Source of the DNA: Calothrix sp. NIES-4101
Lineage (GTDB): Bacteria > Cyanobacteriota > Cyanobacteriia > Cyanobacteriales > Nostocaceae
Direction of reading: 5' to 3'
DNA length: 64,000 nt
Assembly: GCA_004296455.1 (NCBI GenBank)
Contig: AP018280.1
Location: forward strand, 2,976,001 to 3,040,000
In this document: one piece after another, positions 1-7,380 of the stretch
Layout: the number at the start of each line of letters is the position of its first letter
Numbering within the stretch: the stretch's first letter is position 1
Position numbers and translations under genes: made by a program
The notes under the pieces: generated by a model
Seen by the model: the letters and a program-made list of their open reading frames with translations, nothing else
What the model was told of the DNA's origin: nothing
Databases searched by the model: none

Positions 1-1196
1 AGGCTATCAACTGGCATTCTTCCTGCTGACTGAGTCGGAATTTTGTCGTTAATCTCGCCTAGTTCAGTTAATTGTAGGGTTTGATTCGCAGCAGTCGCAT
101 CGCCTCCAGTAATTGTTATCGCCTGTGTTTCCACCTTCAAGCGATCGCCATTTATCAAAGCGGATGGCAGTGATGCGATATCTACATCACCAATATTGTT
201 TGTTCCTGCGGGCAATGGTGGCAGTGATGCGATATCTACGTCACCAATATTGTTTGTTCCTGCGGGCAATGGTGGCAACGATGCGATATCTACGTCACCA
301 ATATTGTTGTTACCAGCAGGTAGCGCCCCAGTAATTCCCACAGAAGTTACAGGGTTTGCGATCGTTACTTGCCCAATATTATTTGTTCCAGTTGGTAGAG
401 GCGGCAGTGATGCGATATCTACATCACCAATATTATTTGTTCCTGCGGGCAACGAACCGCCTATGCCAAAATTTGCGGGGAAGTTCGAGACTTGAACCGA
501 ACCGATCGCATTCGTCCCGGTTGGCAATGGTGGCAGCGACACAACATCAATGTTGCCAATGTTGTTATCTCCTGCTGGCAGCGCCCCAGTAATTCCTACA
601 GAATCGACAGGGTTAGTAACCTCTACTTTGCCAATAGTATTTACTCCAGTTGGTAACGAACCGCTAATCTCTACAGAGTTTACGGGATTTGCGATCGTTA
701 CTTGTCCAATATTGTTTGTCCCTGCGGGGAGTGGTGGCAGTGATGCCACATCAACATCACCAATATTGTTGTTACCTGCGGGCAACGAATCACCTATACC
801 AAAGCTTGCAGGGAAGTTAGAGACTTGAACCGAACCGATCGCGTTTGTCCCTGCGGGGAGTGGTGGTAATGACACCACATCAACATCACCAATATTGTTT
901 GTTCCAGCAGGGAGTGGCGGGAGTGAGACAACATCAACATCGCCGATATTATTGGTGCCTGCGGGCAGCGCCCCGGTAACACCAAAGCTTGCAGGAAAAT
1001 TGGTGACATCCACCTGCGAGCCACCTTCAGGAAAATTCGTAACCTCCACTTTCCCAATCGTATTTGTTCCGGCTGGGATGGGTGCAGATAGTTCGACTTT
1101 ATTCTCAGTCACAATTGGGTCAATTGTTGTACCCGTGCCCGATGCTTTTATTTGCTTGATATTACCTTCGCCATCTTTTACTTTTAAATTAGCCAT
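1..1196 (-). CDS. Repeat-rich phage structural (fibre-like) protein, C-terminus outside window
   Basis: An open minus-strand frame runs from ATG at 1196 to the left edge without a stop (at least 398 codons). The N-terminus (MANLKVKDGEGN) leads into about 14 copies of a motif of type P-A-G-T-N-x-I-G-x-V, in 18-residue units (LPAGTNNIGDVDVVSLPP) mixed with longer units containing VSNFPASFGI. After the repeats comes a non-repeated part ending at the edge with GRMPVDS, a tail typical of phage fibre or baseplate-associated proteins. It follows the gp36/gp37-like genes, where Mu carries tail genes, so a virion fibre or decoration role is inferred. The opposite strand shows open frames only because the repeats are of low complexity. 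Confidence 0.75.
   Translation of the reverse strand, partial: MANLKVKDGEGNIKQIKASGTGTTIDPIVTENKVELSAPIPAGTNTIGKVEVTNFPEGGSQVDVTNFPASFGVTGALPAGTNNIGDVDVVSLPPLPAGTNNIGDVDVVSLPPLPAGTNAIGSVQVSNFPASFGIGDSLPAGNNNIGDVDVASLPPLPAGTNNIGQVTIANPVNSVEISGSLPTGVNTIGKVEVTNPVDSVGITGALPAGDNNIGNIDVVSLPPLPTGTNAIGSVQVSNFPANFGIGGSLPAGTNNIGDVDIASLPPLPTGTNNIGQVTIANPVTSVGITGALPAGNNNIGDVDIASLPPLPAGTNNIGDVDIASLPPLPAGTNNIGDVDIASLPSALINGDRLKVETQAITITGGDATAANQTLQLTELGEINDKIPTQSAGRMPVDS
166..327 (-). repeat. Three 54-bp tandem units inside the fibre-like gene
   Basis: Units 166-219, 220-273 and 274-327 are nearly identical at DNA level; unit 2 differs from unit 1 at very few positions and unit 3 drifts at its end. Each encodes 18 residues of the fibre repeat. 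The near identity compared with the diverged units further upstream in the gene suggests recent slippage or unequal exchange. Confidence 0.85.
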
Positions 1197-1198
1197 TT

Positions 1199-1864
1199 TT
1201 ATAACAAATCTATATATTGAGAGCTATTTTCATGCGAAAAATCAAAAGATTCTTGTGTTTGCACTGGGTTAGGATCGGGCACTGTCGCGCGAATTGTATA
1301 TCCTCGGTCGAGGGTATTGGAGTCGCGATCGCCTGTTTTCGCCCTCCAAGTCCCGGTTTGTAATTCGACTTCCTGTCCTGGGCGATATGGGCGTACTTGT
1401 CCTGGTGGCAGCCCGTACACGTCATCATCAAGCGATTCGTATAAACCTAAATGCCCCTCTATTTGCTGCATCGCGACAGCGACGACCATTGCGTAGTACC
1501 AAATCTTGTCCTCGACTTTGAGGAATCCTTCCTGCACTGGATAGCATTTATGCGATGGTCCCTTGAGGGGAATAAAACCAGTGACGGCATAGCGAATTTG
1601 GTCGAGCAAAGGATATGCCCCAGTGTGCGATCGCAAATCTTTGAGCATGAGTGAAAGCTCGTATTCAGCAATGACTTCCAGCGTCGCAGGTTGCATCGAC
1701 GTTAAGCGAAATCTGCTGCGCTTATAGCCGATAAATATCTGCCCCTTTCTCCCTGGCTTAGGCGAATCATCTAAATCGCCCGGAAATGGCGAAATACTCA
1801 CTTCAAAAGGAGTGAGTATCGCTTCGATCCGTTTGACTATAGCTGCTTCGGCTTCAAGAAGCAT
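1199..1864 (-). CDS. Mu gp37-like phage protein (DUF1834 type)
   Basis: A 221-residue protein placed directly after the gp36-like gene; its ATG at 1864 overlaps the TAA of that gene (TAATG), a sign of translational coupling. The sequence begins MLLEAEAAIVKRIEAIL and has the pattern of Mu gp37-family proteins (start with two helices, then GYKRSRF, a central beta-rich part and YPLLDQIR). The family is found in Mu-like virions near the head-tail joining genes; its exact role is not settled. An upstream TTG at 1870 is possible but less likely. Family assignment rests on order and pattern, not on an alignment. Confidence 0.7.
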   Translation of the reverse strand: MLLEAEAAIVKRIEAILTPFEVSISPFPGDLDDSPKPGRKGQIFIGYKRSRFRLTSMQPATLEVIAEYELSLMLKDLRSHTGAYPLLDQIRYAVTGFIPLKGPSHKCYPVQEGFLKVEDKIWYYAMVVAVAMQQIEGHLGLYESLDDDVYGLPPGQVRPYRPGQEVELQTGTWRAKTGDRDSNTLDRGYTIRATVPDPNPVQTQESFDFSHENSSQYIDLL

Positions 1865-2307
1865 TACCAATCCCCCAAGGTGTCGCTAGTCCAAAATCTG
1901 CCAGGTGTGAAGAAAATCGCCACATCTCCATCGGTAGAACCTGGTGTGGTGCTGCCATCTGTACCATCTGGAATCCCTGGTAGGCTTGCTTTTCCAGCAG
2001 CTACATCTTTTAAAAAATAAAAAACTAAGTCCCGACGACGTGAGACTTCTTCCCTGGGTTTGTCTTTGTCGAGAATGTAGCGTGCCACATCGCAAGTGTA
2101 ATTTTTTAAAACACCTGGAACCACTACCAATGGTGTGGTGTAGCGCACTTCTAAATAAGCATCAATTTGAGCCTGAGCGTCCGCGATCGCGCGATCAACT
2201 ACAGGCTCATTAATTGTGGTCGCGTCGGGATAATCAAGATTCGATATCTCGATTAACTCCGCCTCTGAGAAGAGAGCGACCATATCAGCAATGGTGGCAT
2301 AAGCCAT
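1864..2307 (-). CDS. Mu gp36-like phage protein (DUF1320)
   Basis: 147 residues beginning MAYATIADMVALFSEAELIE, the typical start of DUF1320/gp36 proteins, followed by a helical core (IADAQAQIDAYLEVRY) and a region with YTCDVARYIL. The family is thought to belong to the head-tail connection in Mu-like phages. A strong Shine-Dalgarno (AAAGGAG) sits 6 bases before the ATG at 2307. The C-terminal third is Gly/Thr/Ser rich (PDGTDGSTTPGSTDGD) and probably a flexible loop before a conserved-looking end. Confidence 0.82.
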   Translation of the reverse strand: MAYATIADMVALFSEAELIEISNLDYPDATTINEPVVDRAIADAQAQIDAYLEVRYTTPLVVVPGVLKNYTCDVARYILDKDKPREEVSRRRDLVFYFLKDVAAGKASLPGIPDGTDGSTTPGSTDGDVAIFFTPGRFWTSDTLGDW

Positions 2308-2322
2308 TTGTTACTCCTTTCT

Positions 2323-2348
2323 ACCCTCGGTAGAATTCTGCCGAGGGT
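2323..2348. repeat. 26-bp palindrome, copy 1 of 3
   Basis: ACCCTCGG-TAGAATTCTG-CCGAGGGT forms a nearly perfect hairpin. It lies directly after the stop of the gp35-like gene and before the gp36-like gene, both on the minus strand. No T-run follows, so it is not a standard rho-independent terminator. The same architecture recurs at 10259-10284 and 25079-25104. Confidence 0.8.
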
Positions 2349-2524
2349 TATGAGGGTGGATTTTCAGGATTGTCGTCCTTGGATGGTTCCTTATCTTTTG
2401 CTTTGGAAGCGACTGGCTTATCTTCGGTAGTCCCAGGGATGGGTTCTTCAAGTCCTACCAAATCGCCGATCGCATACCTTTCGCCATCATGTTTGAGGGG
2501 AGAAATTACTCTAAACTTTGCCAT
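2348..2524 (-). CDS. Small Mu gp35-like protein (58 aa)
   Basis: A 58-residue frame starting at ATG 2524 (MAKFRVISPLKHDGERYAIG) and ending at TAA 2348-2350. The N-terminal pattern of xFRVxxPLKHDGxxYxxGD is shared with short phage proteins located between capsid and gp36 genes in Mu-like prophages; the remainder is charged and Pro/Lys/Asp rich, probably disordered. It overlaps the end of the upstream 74-residue gene by 14 bases, so it is coupled to that gene. Its function is unknown. Confidence 0.65.
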   Translation of the reverse strand: MAKFRVISPLKHDGERYAIGDLVGLEEPIPGTTEDKPVASKAKDKEPSKDDNPENPPS

Positions 2525-2735
2525 CTTTCCTCATCTCATCAATTGTGATTCCTTGATTGGCAAACATTCGGCATTGCTGCAAGGCAAAAAGCGCCATTCG
2601 CTTGCACTCTTCATCATCGATTTCTGCATCGATAGCTTGGGCGAATTCAATGCATAAAGATTGAATCCGCTCGTGCTTACGCTTGCGATCGCTCGATTGA
2701 GTTGGATAGTAGCGAAAATAGTCTTCAACTTTCAT
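2511..2735 (-). CDS. Acb2/Tad1-hairpin-like small protein, candidate anti-CBASS/anti-Thoeris sponge
   Basis: 74 residues from ATG at 2735, with AGGAG 5 bases upstream (a TTG at 2738 precedes it). The sequence reads as a short aromatic N-terminus (EDYFRYYPT), a charged turn (SSDRKRKHERIQ), then two helices forming a hairpin (CIEFAQAIDAEI and KRMALFALQQCRMFANQGI). This layout, with H-x-x-I after a D-R-K turn and a second helix ending M-x-A-N-x-x-I, resembles the phage Acb2/Tad1 hairpin family, which binds cyclic nucleotide immune signals. As I recall, acb2 in some Pseudomonas phages also sits among head genes; here the gene directly follows capsid. Family membership is pattern-based; the binding function is inference. 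Confidence 0.55.
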   Translation of the reverse strand: MKVEDYFRYYPTQSSDRKRKHERIQSLCIEFAQAIDAEIDDEECKRMALFALQQCRMFANQGITIDEMRKDGKV

Positions 2736-2743
2736 CAAAACTC

Positions 2744-3700
2744 CTAAGCAAACGCGCTCTTGAACAAGTAAGCAAACTCAGCACCACAGATATTTTCTTC
2801 AACCTGCATACCTACGCGCACGCGAGTACCACCCTTCAAGCCGATGTCTGGGTCAGGACGCTGTCCGGCGATTCGCGTGCCAGTTTGGGCGGTGAAACCA
2901 TAGGTCATGGTGTATGGCAACTGCACTCTATTTTGGCGAATCAATAGCAAATCTTTGCCCCAAATGCGAGTCAATGAAGGAGCTTGCCCACGGCGATTTT
3001 GGTTGTACCAAGCTGCACCAATTACCACTTTATCTAAGCGGAATAAACGAGCAATGAATTCGCGGGAAGCTATACCACTGCCGCCATCGTTAGCATTCTG
3101 CGCTTGTACAATTTTTGGATGTCTCGACAATGCGGAGAATCCTTCTTCAGAAATCACCATTACATTGGGGCGACGGATGGGAATCAACATCGCCTCTTCA
3201 ATATCGTTGATGGGGTCTGAGTTGGTGTAATCAGAAAACTGAGAAGTCCCAGAAAGGGTGACTTTGTTGGCAGTGGGGTAGTTAGCCGCATTCTGCACCA
3301 AGTTTGCAACCCGTTTTTCGCGATCGAGCATCAGCAGTTCGGTCAACATTTCGGTTGCCATATTTACTGGCGATACACCATTCGCATTAGCAGCGTTATC
3401 GATATCGCTTTGGGGGATGGGGTCTTCAAGTCCGTAGTCTCTAGTCGTGGCTTCGATTTCGTCATAGCCAAACTCGACCTCGTTAGGCTTGCCAGTACGC
3501 CCAACTTGGGTATCAGGGATAGTGAAAGCTTCATTCAGTCTGTATTTCCGCCAACTGTACTTTTGCACAGAACCAGTTGTGATTGGGGGAAGTACCTCAT
3601 CAGCAATGAAATCATTATTCTGATAGCCGATCGCGATCGCGGTTTGGGCTACATCGTAGAAGAAAGGCGCTTCCGTAGAAAAGTTAATAGTATCGGTCAT
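2744..3700 (-). CDS. Major capsid protein
   Basis: 318 residues, ATG at 3700. The protein begins with a stretch typical of phage capsids that build HK97-like shells (APFFYDVAQTAIAIGYQN, then ADEVLPPITTGSVQKYSW), has the E-loop-like region with TGKPNEVEFGYDEIEATT, a helix with LDREKRVANLVQ, and a C-terminus with GTRVRVGMQVEENICGAEFAYL. It follows the protease/scaffold and decoration genes, the usual order. The length fits capsids of about 300-330 residues. The spacing of 8 bases to the next gene (2735) indicates one transcript. Confidence 0.88.
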   Translation of the reverse strand: MTDTINFSTEAPFFYDVAQTAIAIGYQNNDFIADEVLPPITTGSVQKYSWRKYRLNEAFTIPDTQVGRTGKPNEVEFGYDEIEATTRDYGLEDPIPQSDIDNAANANGVSPVNMATEMLTELLMLDREKRVANLVQNAANYPTANKVTLSGTSQFSDYTNSDPINDIEEAMLIPIRRPNVMVISEEGFSALSRHPKIVQAQNANDGGSGIASREFIARLFRLDKVVIGAAWYNQNRRGQAPSLTRIWGKDLLLIRQNRVQLPYTMTYGFTAQTGTRIAGQRPDPDIGLKGGTRVRVGMQVEENICGAEFAYLFKSAFA

Positions 3701-3727
3701 TTATTAAAGTCCATCCAAAAATATTTA

Positions 3728-4171
3728 CTAGCCCTGCATTACGGACGGCGCGAGATACACAGTCCCAATGTCACCAGCGACACCACTCGAACCTGCGATG
3801 CCAATGATTTGCGCGTTTGCGCCTGCTGCTGGTGCAGCCGGAATCGCCCGTCCAGTCGCATCTGAGGTAAGTTTTTGTCCACGGGTGACGTTTGCCCCAT
3901 AAAGCACATCTGCAATCCCGGAAAGCACTACATCAATCCGTTCTCCCGAGGCGATCGTGACTGCGGGGATAGATGGGGGAGTGTTGCCAGTCTGGATTGT
4001 GCGCTGGCGTTGACCTTGGGGAACTTTGGAAATCCCAATGCTTAAGTCGGTTGCCGCCGCAGCCTGCACCACTGTGTTATCTGCCGCATCAAACTTGATA
4101 ATCCGCGCATCATTGATAGTCCCTGCTGCGGTAAAAGTCTTTGCGAGGCACTCATTTCTGCCCATTGCCAT
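3728..4171 (-). CDS. Capsid decoration/cement protein (DUF2190-like)
   Basis: 147 residues from ATG at 4171 (a second ATG at 4165 is possible). It is rich in Ala, Gly, Thr and Val, with a beta-type pattern: LAKTFTAAGTINDARIIKF, then IASGERIDVVLSGIADVLYG and GQKLTSDATGRAIPA. This is the pattern of DUF2190 proteins, small trimeric proteins that sit on phage capsids. The gene lies between protease/scaffold and capsid with 2-bp spacing on one side and 27 bp on the other. The role is inferred from pattern and position. Confidence 0.7.
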   Translation of the reverse strand: MAMGRNECLAKTFTAAGTINDARIIKFDAADNTVVQAAAATDLSIGISKVPQGQRQRTIQTGNTPPSIPAVTIASGERIDVVLSGIADVLYGANVTRGQKLTSDATGRAIPAAPAAGANAQIIGIAGSSGVAGDIGTVYLAPSVMQG

Positions 4172-4173
4172 AA

Positions 4174-5343
4174 TTATTTGCCTCCCATAACTTCTTGTAC
4201 TGCCTCAGCAAAGGTGATGCTGATACCTTGATTTCTGCGCTCAGTCACAATCGCAGTGGCTTTATCAGCGACTGCTTTTGGATCGGCGGTAGCGGTGGAT
4301 TTAGCCTTAGAAGCGGTAGCAACTTCGGCATACTCGACAACTTTGGGGCGATTTTTTAGCCAGTTTTCAAACCACTCACGCGGAGCTTGGAATTTTTCCT
4401 CGCTAAATTCGATCGCATCTTCAGGAAGGGCGCACATAAATTCAATCAATTCTGCTTTTTCGGCAGGGAAGACTCGCCCTTCACTGGCGCGGGACTCCAC
4501 AAAATCCATGACACGAGCGCGGTTTAGGGCTGCCTCTCTCTCAGCAAGCTGGCGCTCGCGAGCTAAAAGCGAAGCCTCCCGCTCGTTGAAATCAATTTCT
4601 TCATTCATATTTGTTTCGTTTATTTCGTTTATTTGCTCGGCATAACCAATGAATTTGCGCCCCAATTCCTCGATTTTTTCCTGCAATTCAGGGCGCATAA
4701 AATTTTCTATTTGCGCTTCGAGATAGCGAATGCGCGATCGCATATCTTCTATGGCGTAGTCGCTTTCGGGTTTCTGCGATACCGCGTAGTTAGGGATAAT
4801 TTCGTTTGCCTTCTCCAAGCCAAAATCTGCAATCAGCCATTCTCGGAGATTGCGAAGCACCATGTTTTCACCGAAGTCAAGGCAACCGCAGGAAAACTCG
4901 ACCACGCCCTCATCTTCGGAAAATGCAACTGGCTTCAAACCCTTAACTGCTGGAGCCATACCGCCTAAAAAGCCCACATGGCGCAGGTAGTAAGTTCCGG
5001 GGTTTGGGTTTGCTGGAGAATCGGGAGAATAAAAACTTGCAGATATTTTCTTATAGCGCTTGGCTTTTACCGCTTCCTCAAATTCAGGATCGATATCTCT
5101 GAGCTTGGCAATCAGCTTTGCACCAACACGTTTAACTGATTCCACCCAACCATAAGCCGGAGAATTATCGCGAGGGTGTCCAACCACCGCCGGAGCATCA
5201 AATACATCGGGATTGTAGGATTGCGCGATCGCATCTAAATCCTGATTGGAAAAAGACAGTGCGATGCCGTTGCTGCTGGTATGGTCGCCAGCTGCGAAAA
5301 TCTCTATCTCATAGGGATTCCCTCCACCAGTGTGGTTTTTCAT
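4174..5343 (-). CDS. Phage head maturation protease with C-terminal scaffold (Mu gpI/Z-like)
   Basis: 389 residues. Residues 1-150 form a Mu gpI-type protease domain: EIEIFAAGDH, a central PAVVGHPRDNSPAYGWV with the conserved VGHP histidine, then KKISASFYSP and YYLRHVGFLGGMAPAVKGL, where the Ser in ISASF fits the catalytic residue position. Residues 220-310 are a charged coiled coil (RERQLAEREAALNRAR), as expected for a scaffold. In Mu the scaffold Z is also made from an internal start; here the Met-Asn-Glu-Glu near 4608 has no visible Shine-Dalgarno, so I do not call a separate Z gene. The protein cleaves scaffold and itself during prohead maturation. Confidence 0.82.
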   Translation of the reverse strand: MKNHTGGGNPYEIEIFAAGDHTSSNGIALSFSNQDLDAIAQSYNPDVFDAPAVVGHPRDNSPAYGWVESVKRVGAKLIAKLRDIDPEFEEAVKAKRYKKISASFYSPDSPANPNPGTYYLRHVGFLGGMAPAVKGLKPVAFSEDEGVVEFSCGCLDFGENMVLRNLREWLIADFGLEKANEIIPNYAVSQKPESDYAIEDMRSRIRYLEAQIENFMRPELQEKIEELGRKFIGYAEQINEINETNMNEEIDFNEREASLLARERQLAEREAALNRARVMDFVESRASEGRVFPAEKAELIEFMCALPEDAIEFSEEKFQAPREWFENWLKNRPKVVEYAEVATASKAKSTATADPKAVADKATAIVTERRNQGISITFAEAVQEVMGGK

Positions 5344-5377
5344 CTTGTTTCAAAAAAGACTATTTCTCAAAAATTCC

Positions 5378-5593
5378 CTAGTCCAAAGAAACAAGCATCA
5401 GTGGCAGCCAGGTAGCGATCGCAACCAAACACATAGTAAAGATAAATCCCTCTTTACTCATCCAGCCTTGATAATGTTCGTAAGATTGGTCGAGATAATT
5501 CAGCAATTCTTCGTCTTGGGAAATTCTCCACACCATCCAAGCCAAGAAGATGCAACCACAGCAAAGATATCCAGCAACAAGATACAACAGCAT
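5378..5593 (-). CDS. Small membrane protein with two transmembrane helices
   Basis: 71 residues, ATG at 5593. Two hydrophobic segments, residues 2-22 (LLYLVAGYLCCGCIFLAWMV) and about 50-70 (FIFTMCLVAIATWLPLMLV), flank a charged loop (SQDEELLNYLDQSYEHYQG). It lies between gpG and the protease with gaps of 9 and 34 bases and is therefore read with the late genes. I recognise no family. A holin would fit the topology, but holins rarely sit in the middle of head genes; an entry-exclusion or accessory role is as likely. Confidence 0.6.
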   Translation of the reverse strand: MLLYLVAGYLCCGCIFLAWMVWRISQDEELLNYLDQSYEHYQGWMSKEGFIFTMCLVAIATWLPLMLVSLD

Positions 5594-5602
5594 AGTTTTC
5601 TC

Positions 5603-6031
5603 TCAAGGATTCCCGCCCAAATAATCCAGCAGAATTTTGCCCAGTTCTTCCTCGTCTTGGGCAGATGCCCCCATGTATGGGCGTGCTGGTAAATTTCGCT
5701 TGGAATACCCTAGTTGGTGAGCGCGAGCATACTTGGTATTTGTCCCCACTGTCACACTCACCGTTGTCGCCAAGTAGGTAATGCTCGATCGCAATCTCCC
5801 TGATTCAGTCAGTATCTTGGTTCCCTTCTTCCGTTTGCGATAAGCAGCAGATAGCGGTGCCCACGCCACAAAATCAGGGTCATGCTGTCCGCGAAAATTG
5901 TCATCAATTCGCCGCATCATAAACTCACCCATTGAAGCGAAAGCTGGGCGAAGATTCTTGATTCGCGATTCGATTTCTCGCAGTTCGGCACGAGCAAGCA
6001 AGTCGTCTATAGAGATAATTAACTCAGTCAC
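5603..6031 (-). CDS. Phage virion morphogenesis protein, Mu gpG-like (tail completion)
   Basis: 142 residues. The pattern fits the gpG/virion morphogenesis family: an N-terminal helix pair, FMMRRIDDNFRGQHDPDFVAWAPLS, then KILTESGRLRSSITY, and the end GYSKRNLPARPYMG. The family caps or completes the head-tail joint in Mu and P2-like phages. The frame starts with GTG at 6031; no clear Shine-Dalgarno is visible, and the upstream bases contain a short direct repeat (TGTGACTGTTA/TGTGACCGTTA), so the start is not certain. Confidence 0.8.
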   Translation of the reverse strand: MTELIISIDDLLARAELREIESRIKNLRPAFASMGEFMMRRIDDNFRGQHDPDFVAWAPLSAAYRKRKKGTKILTESGRLRSSITYLATTVSVTVGTNTKYARAHQLGYSKRNLPARPYMGASAQDEEELGKILLDYLGGNP

Positions 6032-6058
6032 ATAACGGTCACATAACAGTCACAAAAA

Positions 6059-6556
6059 CTATTCCCTTTTTGAATAAGCTCGAACCAACTGCCCAGATTC
6101 TTTATCTGGCAGCAATTCAATTTTTACCAATGAGGCAAAAGCGAATATTCTGCCCACATAATTAACGTGCGCCTGGGAGCATCGCAGTAAAGCAGCCAAA
6201 TCACCTGCTGTGATTCCAGGATTCTGCTCGATCGCTGCTAGCATCTCTTCCCGAAGCGATCGCTTAGCTTTGTATTTCCCGTCTGCGAGGTGATCAATTT
6301 TTAAATTTTTAGCAAAAAACGGGGGACTTTTCCTAGTCCTTCTCCCTTGCCGTGTTGAAGTTTGCCGAGTTGACTCAGCGATCGCTTCATGGGGAAAATA
6401 TTTGCTATCTCTGAACTCGACAAACTTTGAATTCACCAGGATATTTAGCGCGTCTTTGATTGCTTCAGTATGGTGTTGGGGAAACCTTTTGAAAATCTCA
6501 GTGGCTGTGATTCCAGGAGTTTTCAGAATGGCTTTGCGAATTTGAATGTAAAGCAT
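6059..6556 (-). CDS. Protein with two winged-helix-like domains, phage late region
   Basis: 165 residues from ATG at 6556, which overlaps the preceding stop by one base (TGATG), so translation is coupled. Two similar halves can be seen: AILKTPGITATEIFKRFPQHHTEA near the start and AAIEQNPGITAGDLAALLRCS near residue 110. Both look like winged-helix DNA-binding domains. A basic Arg/Lys/Thr-rich linker lies between them. The halves share the string PGITAxxxxxxF/L, which suggests an internal duplication. DNA binding is inferred; a role in late regulation or DNA packaging is open. Confidence 0.6.
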   Translation of the reverse strand: MLYIQIRKAILKTPGITATEIFKRFPQHHTEAIKDALNILVNSKFVEFRDSKYFPHEAIAESTRQTSTRQGRRTRKSPPFFAKNLKIDHLADGKYKAKRSLREEMLAAIEQNPGITAGDLAALLRCSQAHVNYVGRIFAFASLVKIELLPDKESGQLVRAYSKRE

Positions 6557-7380
6557 CACTGCACTCTCATTTCTTCACCATTCAAAATAATCTCACAATC
6601 GCCAGAATGATTGAACAGCATCGCAATTAAGTCTTGGCGCTGGCGATCGCTTAATCGCAAATGCAATGTTTGTGTTGAATACAATACTGGTCTTGGCATT
6701 GATGGCGGCATGTCTATATGCCTTTCCGCATAAGAAGTTTCTCGTGTGTAGCTTATTTCAGGGCAAGAAGTTGATTCAACGCCAATACTTACAGGAAAAG
6801 TAGCAGCCATTCCCTCAATAGTTGCGGCGATTACGGGTGTACCTGGCAAATCGCTAACATCAAATCCAAATGACTGCGAATTTGGCTGTAGATAATCTTG
6901 ATTCACTGCATCCCAGGCTCTTAATCCTTCATTAGTGCGAACTTCGACAAAGGATTCTTCTTCGATAGCTTTGCCTTCCCTCGCCTCAAAATGTTTACAA
7001 TCACTACAGTCACCAGTGGGATTTATCGCACACTGCAAATGTCGGGAAAGAGCATTATTGATGCAATTGCGATCGCCTATGCAATCATCTTCATGCTCGA
7101 TTTGGATTGTTTCTGTCCAATGCGATCGCTCCAAATGGATAGAATTATGTCTGTAAGCCGTATCAATAACAAATCTTCTTGTAAACTCACTATTTCCGAA
7201 AATTGCCCCTGTCAGTGCTTGATTAACGAGCGATTCCTTGGTTCTTTGAATTTCCTCCGCCGTCACTCGCATAGCTTCCTGAAATCCAGGACTGTTAATT
7301 GTATCCTGAAGTTTAGCGAACACCTCTTTTACCTTACTTGTATCGGCGTTAATATTAATAGCTGATTGGTCATCTTCCAT
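6556..7380 (-). CDS. Unknown phage protein with cysteine motif like cyanobacterial DUF6464
   Basis: 274 residues, ATG at 7380, overlapping the end of gpF by 11 bases. The first 70 residues are helical and carry QEAMRVTAEEIQRTKES. A central Cys cluster (DDCIGDRNC, then CAINPTGDCSDCKHFE) resembles the C-x-N-P-x-G-x-C-x-x-C motif of the small cyanobacterial DUF6464 proteins, which could bind a metal. The last 70 residues contain LHLRLSDRQRQDLIAMLF. The position between gpF and gpG suggests a virion or assembly role. I know no phage family with this combination. Confidence 0.6.
   Translation of the reverse strand: MEDDQSAININADTSKVKEVFAKLQDTINSPGFQEAMRVTAEEIQRTKESLVNQALTGAIFGNSEFTRRFVIDTAYRHNSIHLERSHWTETIQIEHEDDCIGDRNCINNALSRHLQCAINPTGDCSDCKHFEAREGKAIEEESFVEVRTNEGLRAWDAVNQDYLQPNSQSFGFDVSDLPGTPVIAATIEGMAATFPVSIGVESTSCPEISYTRETSYAERHIDMPPSMPRPVLYSTQTLHLRLSDRQRQDLIAMLFNHSGDCEIILNGEEMRVQ

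Noticed and set aside
113-1272. Overlapping rightward frames rich in FVPAGNGG and TSPI
   Set aside because: They are mirror readings of the repeat-rich minus-strand gene; only the minus frame is open over the full 1196 bases, starts after the gp37-like gene and ends in a phage-type sequence.
4174-4608. Separate in-frame scaffold gene (Mu Z-like) inside the protease gene
   Set aside because: The candidate ATG near 4608 has no Shine-Dalgarno; the DNA before it is only a short AAACGAA-type repeat. It is kept as part of the protease/scaffold entry.
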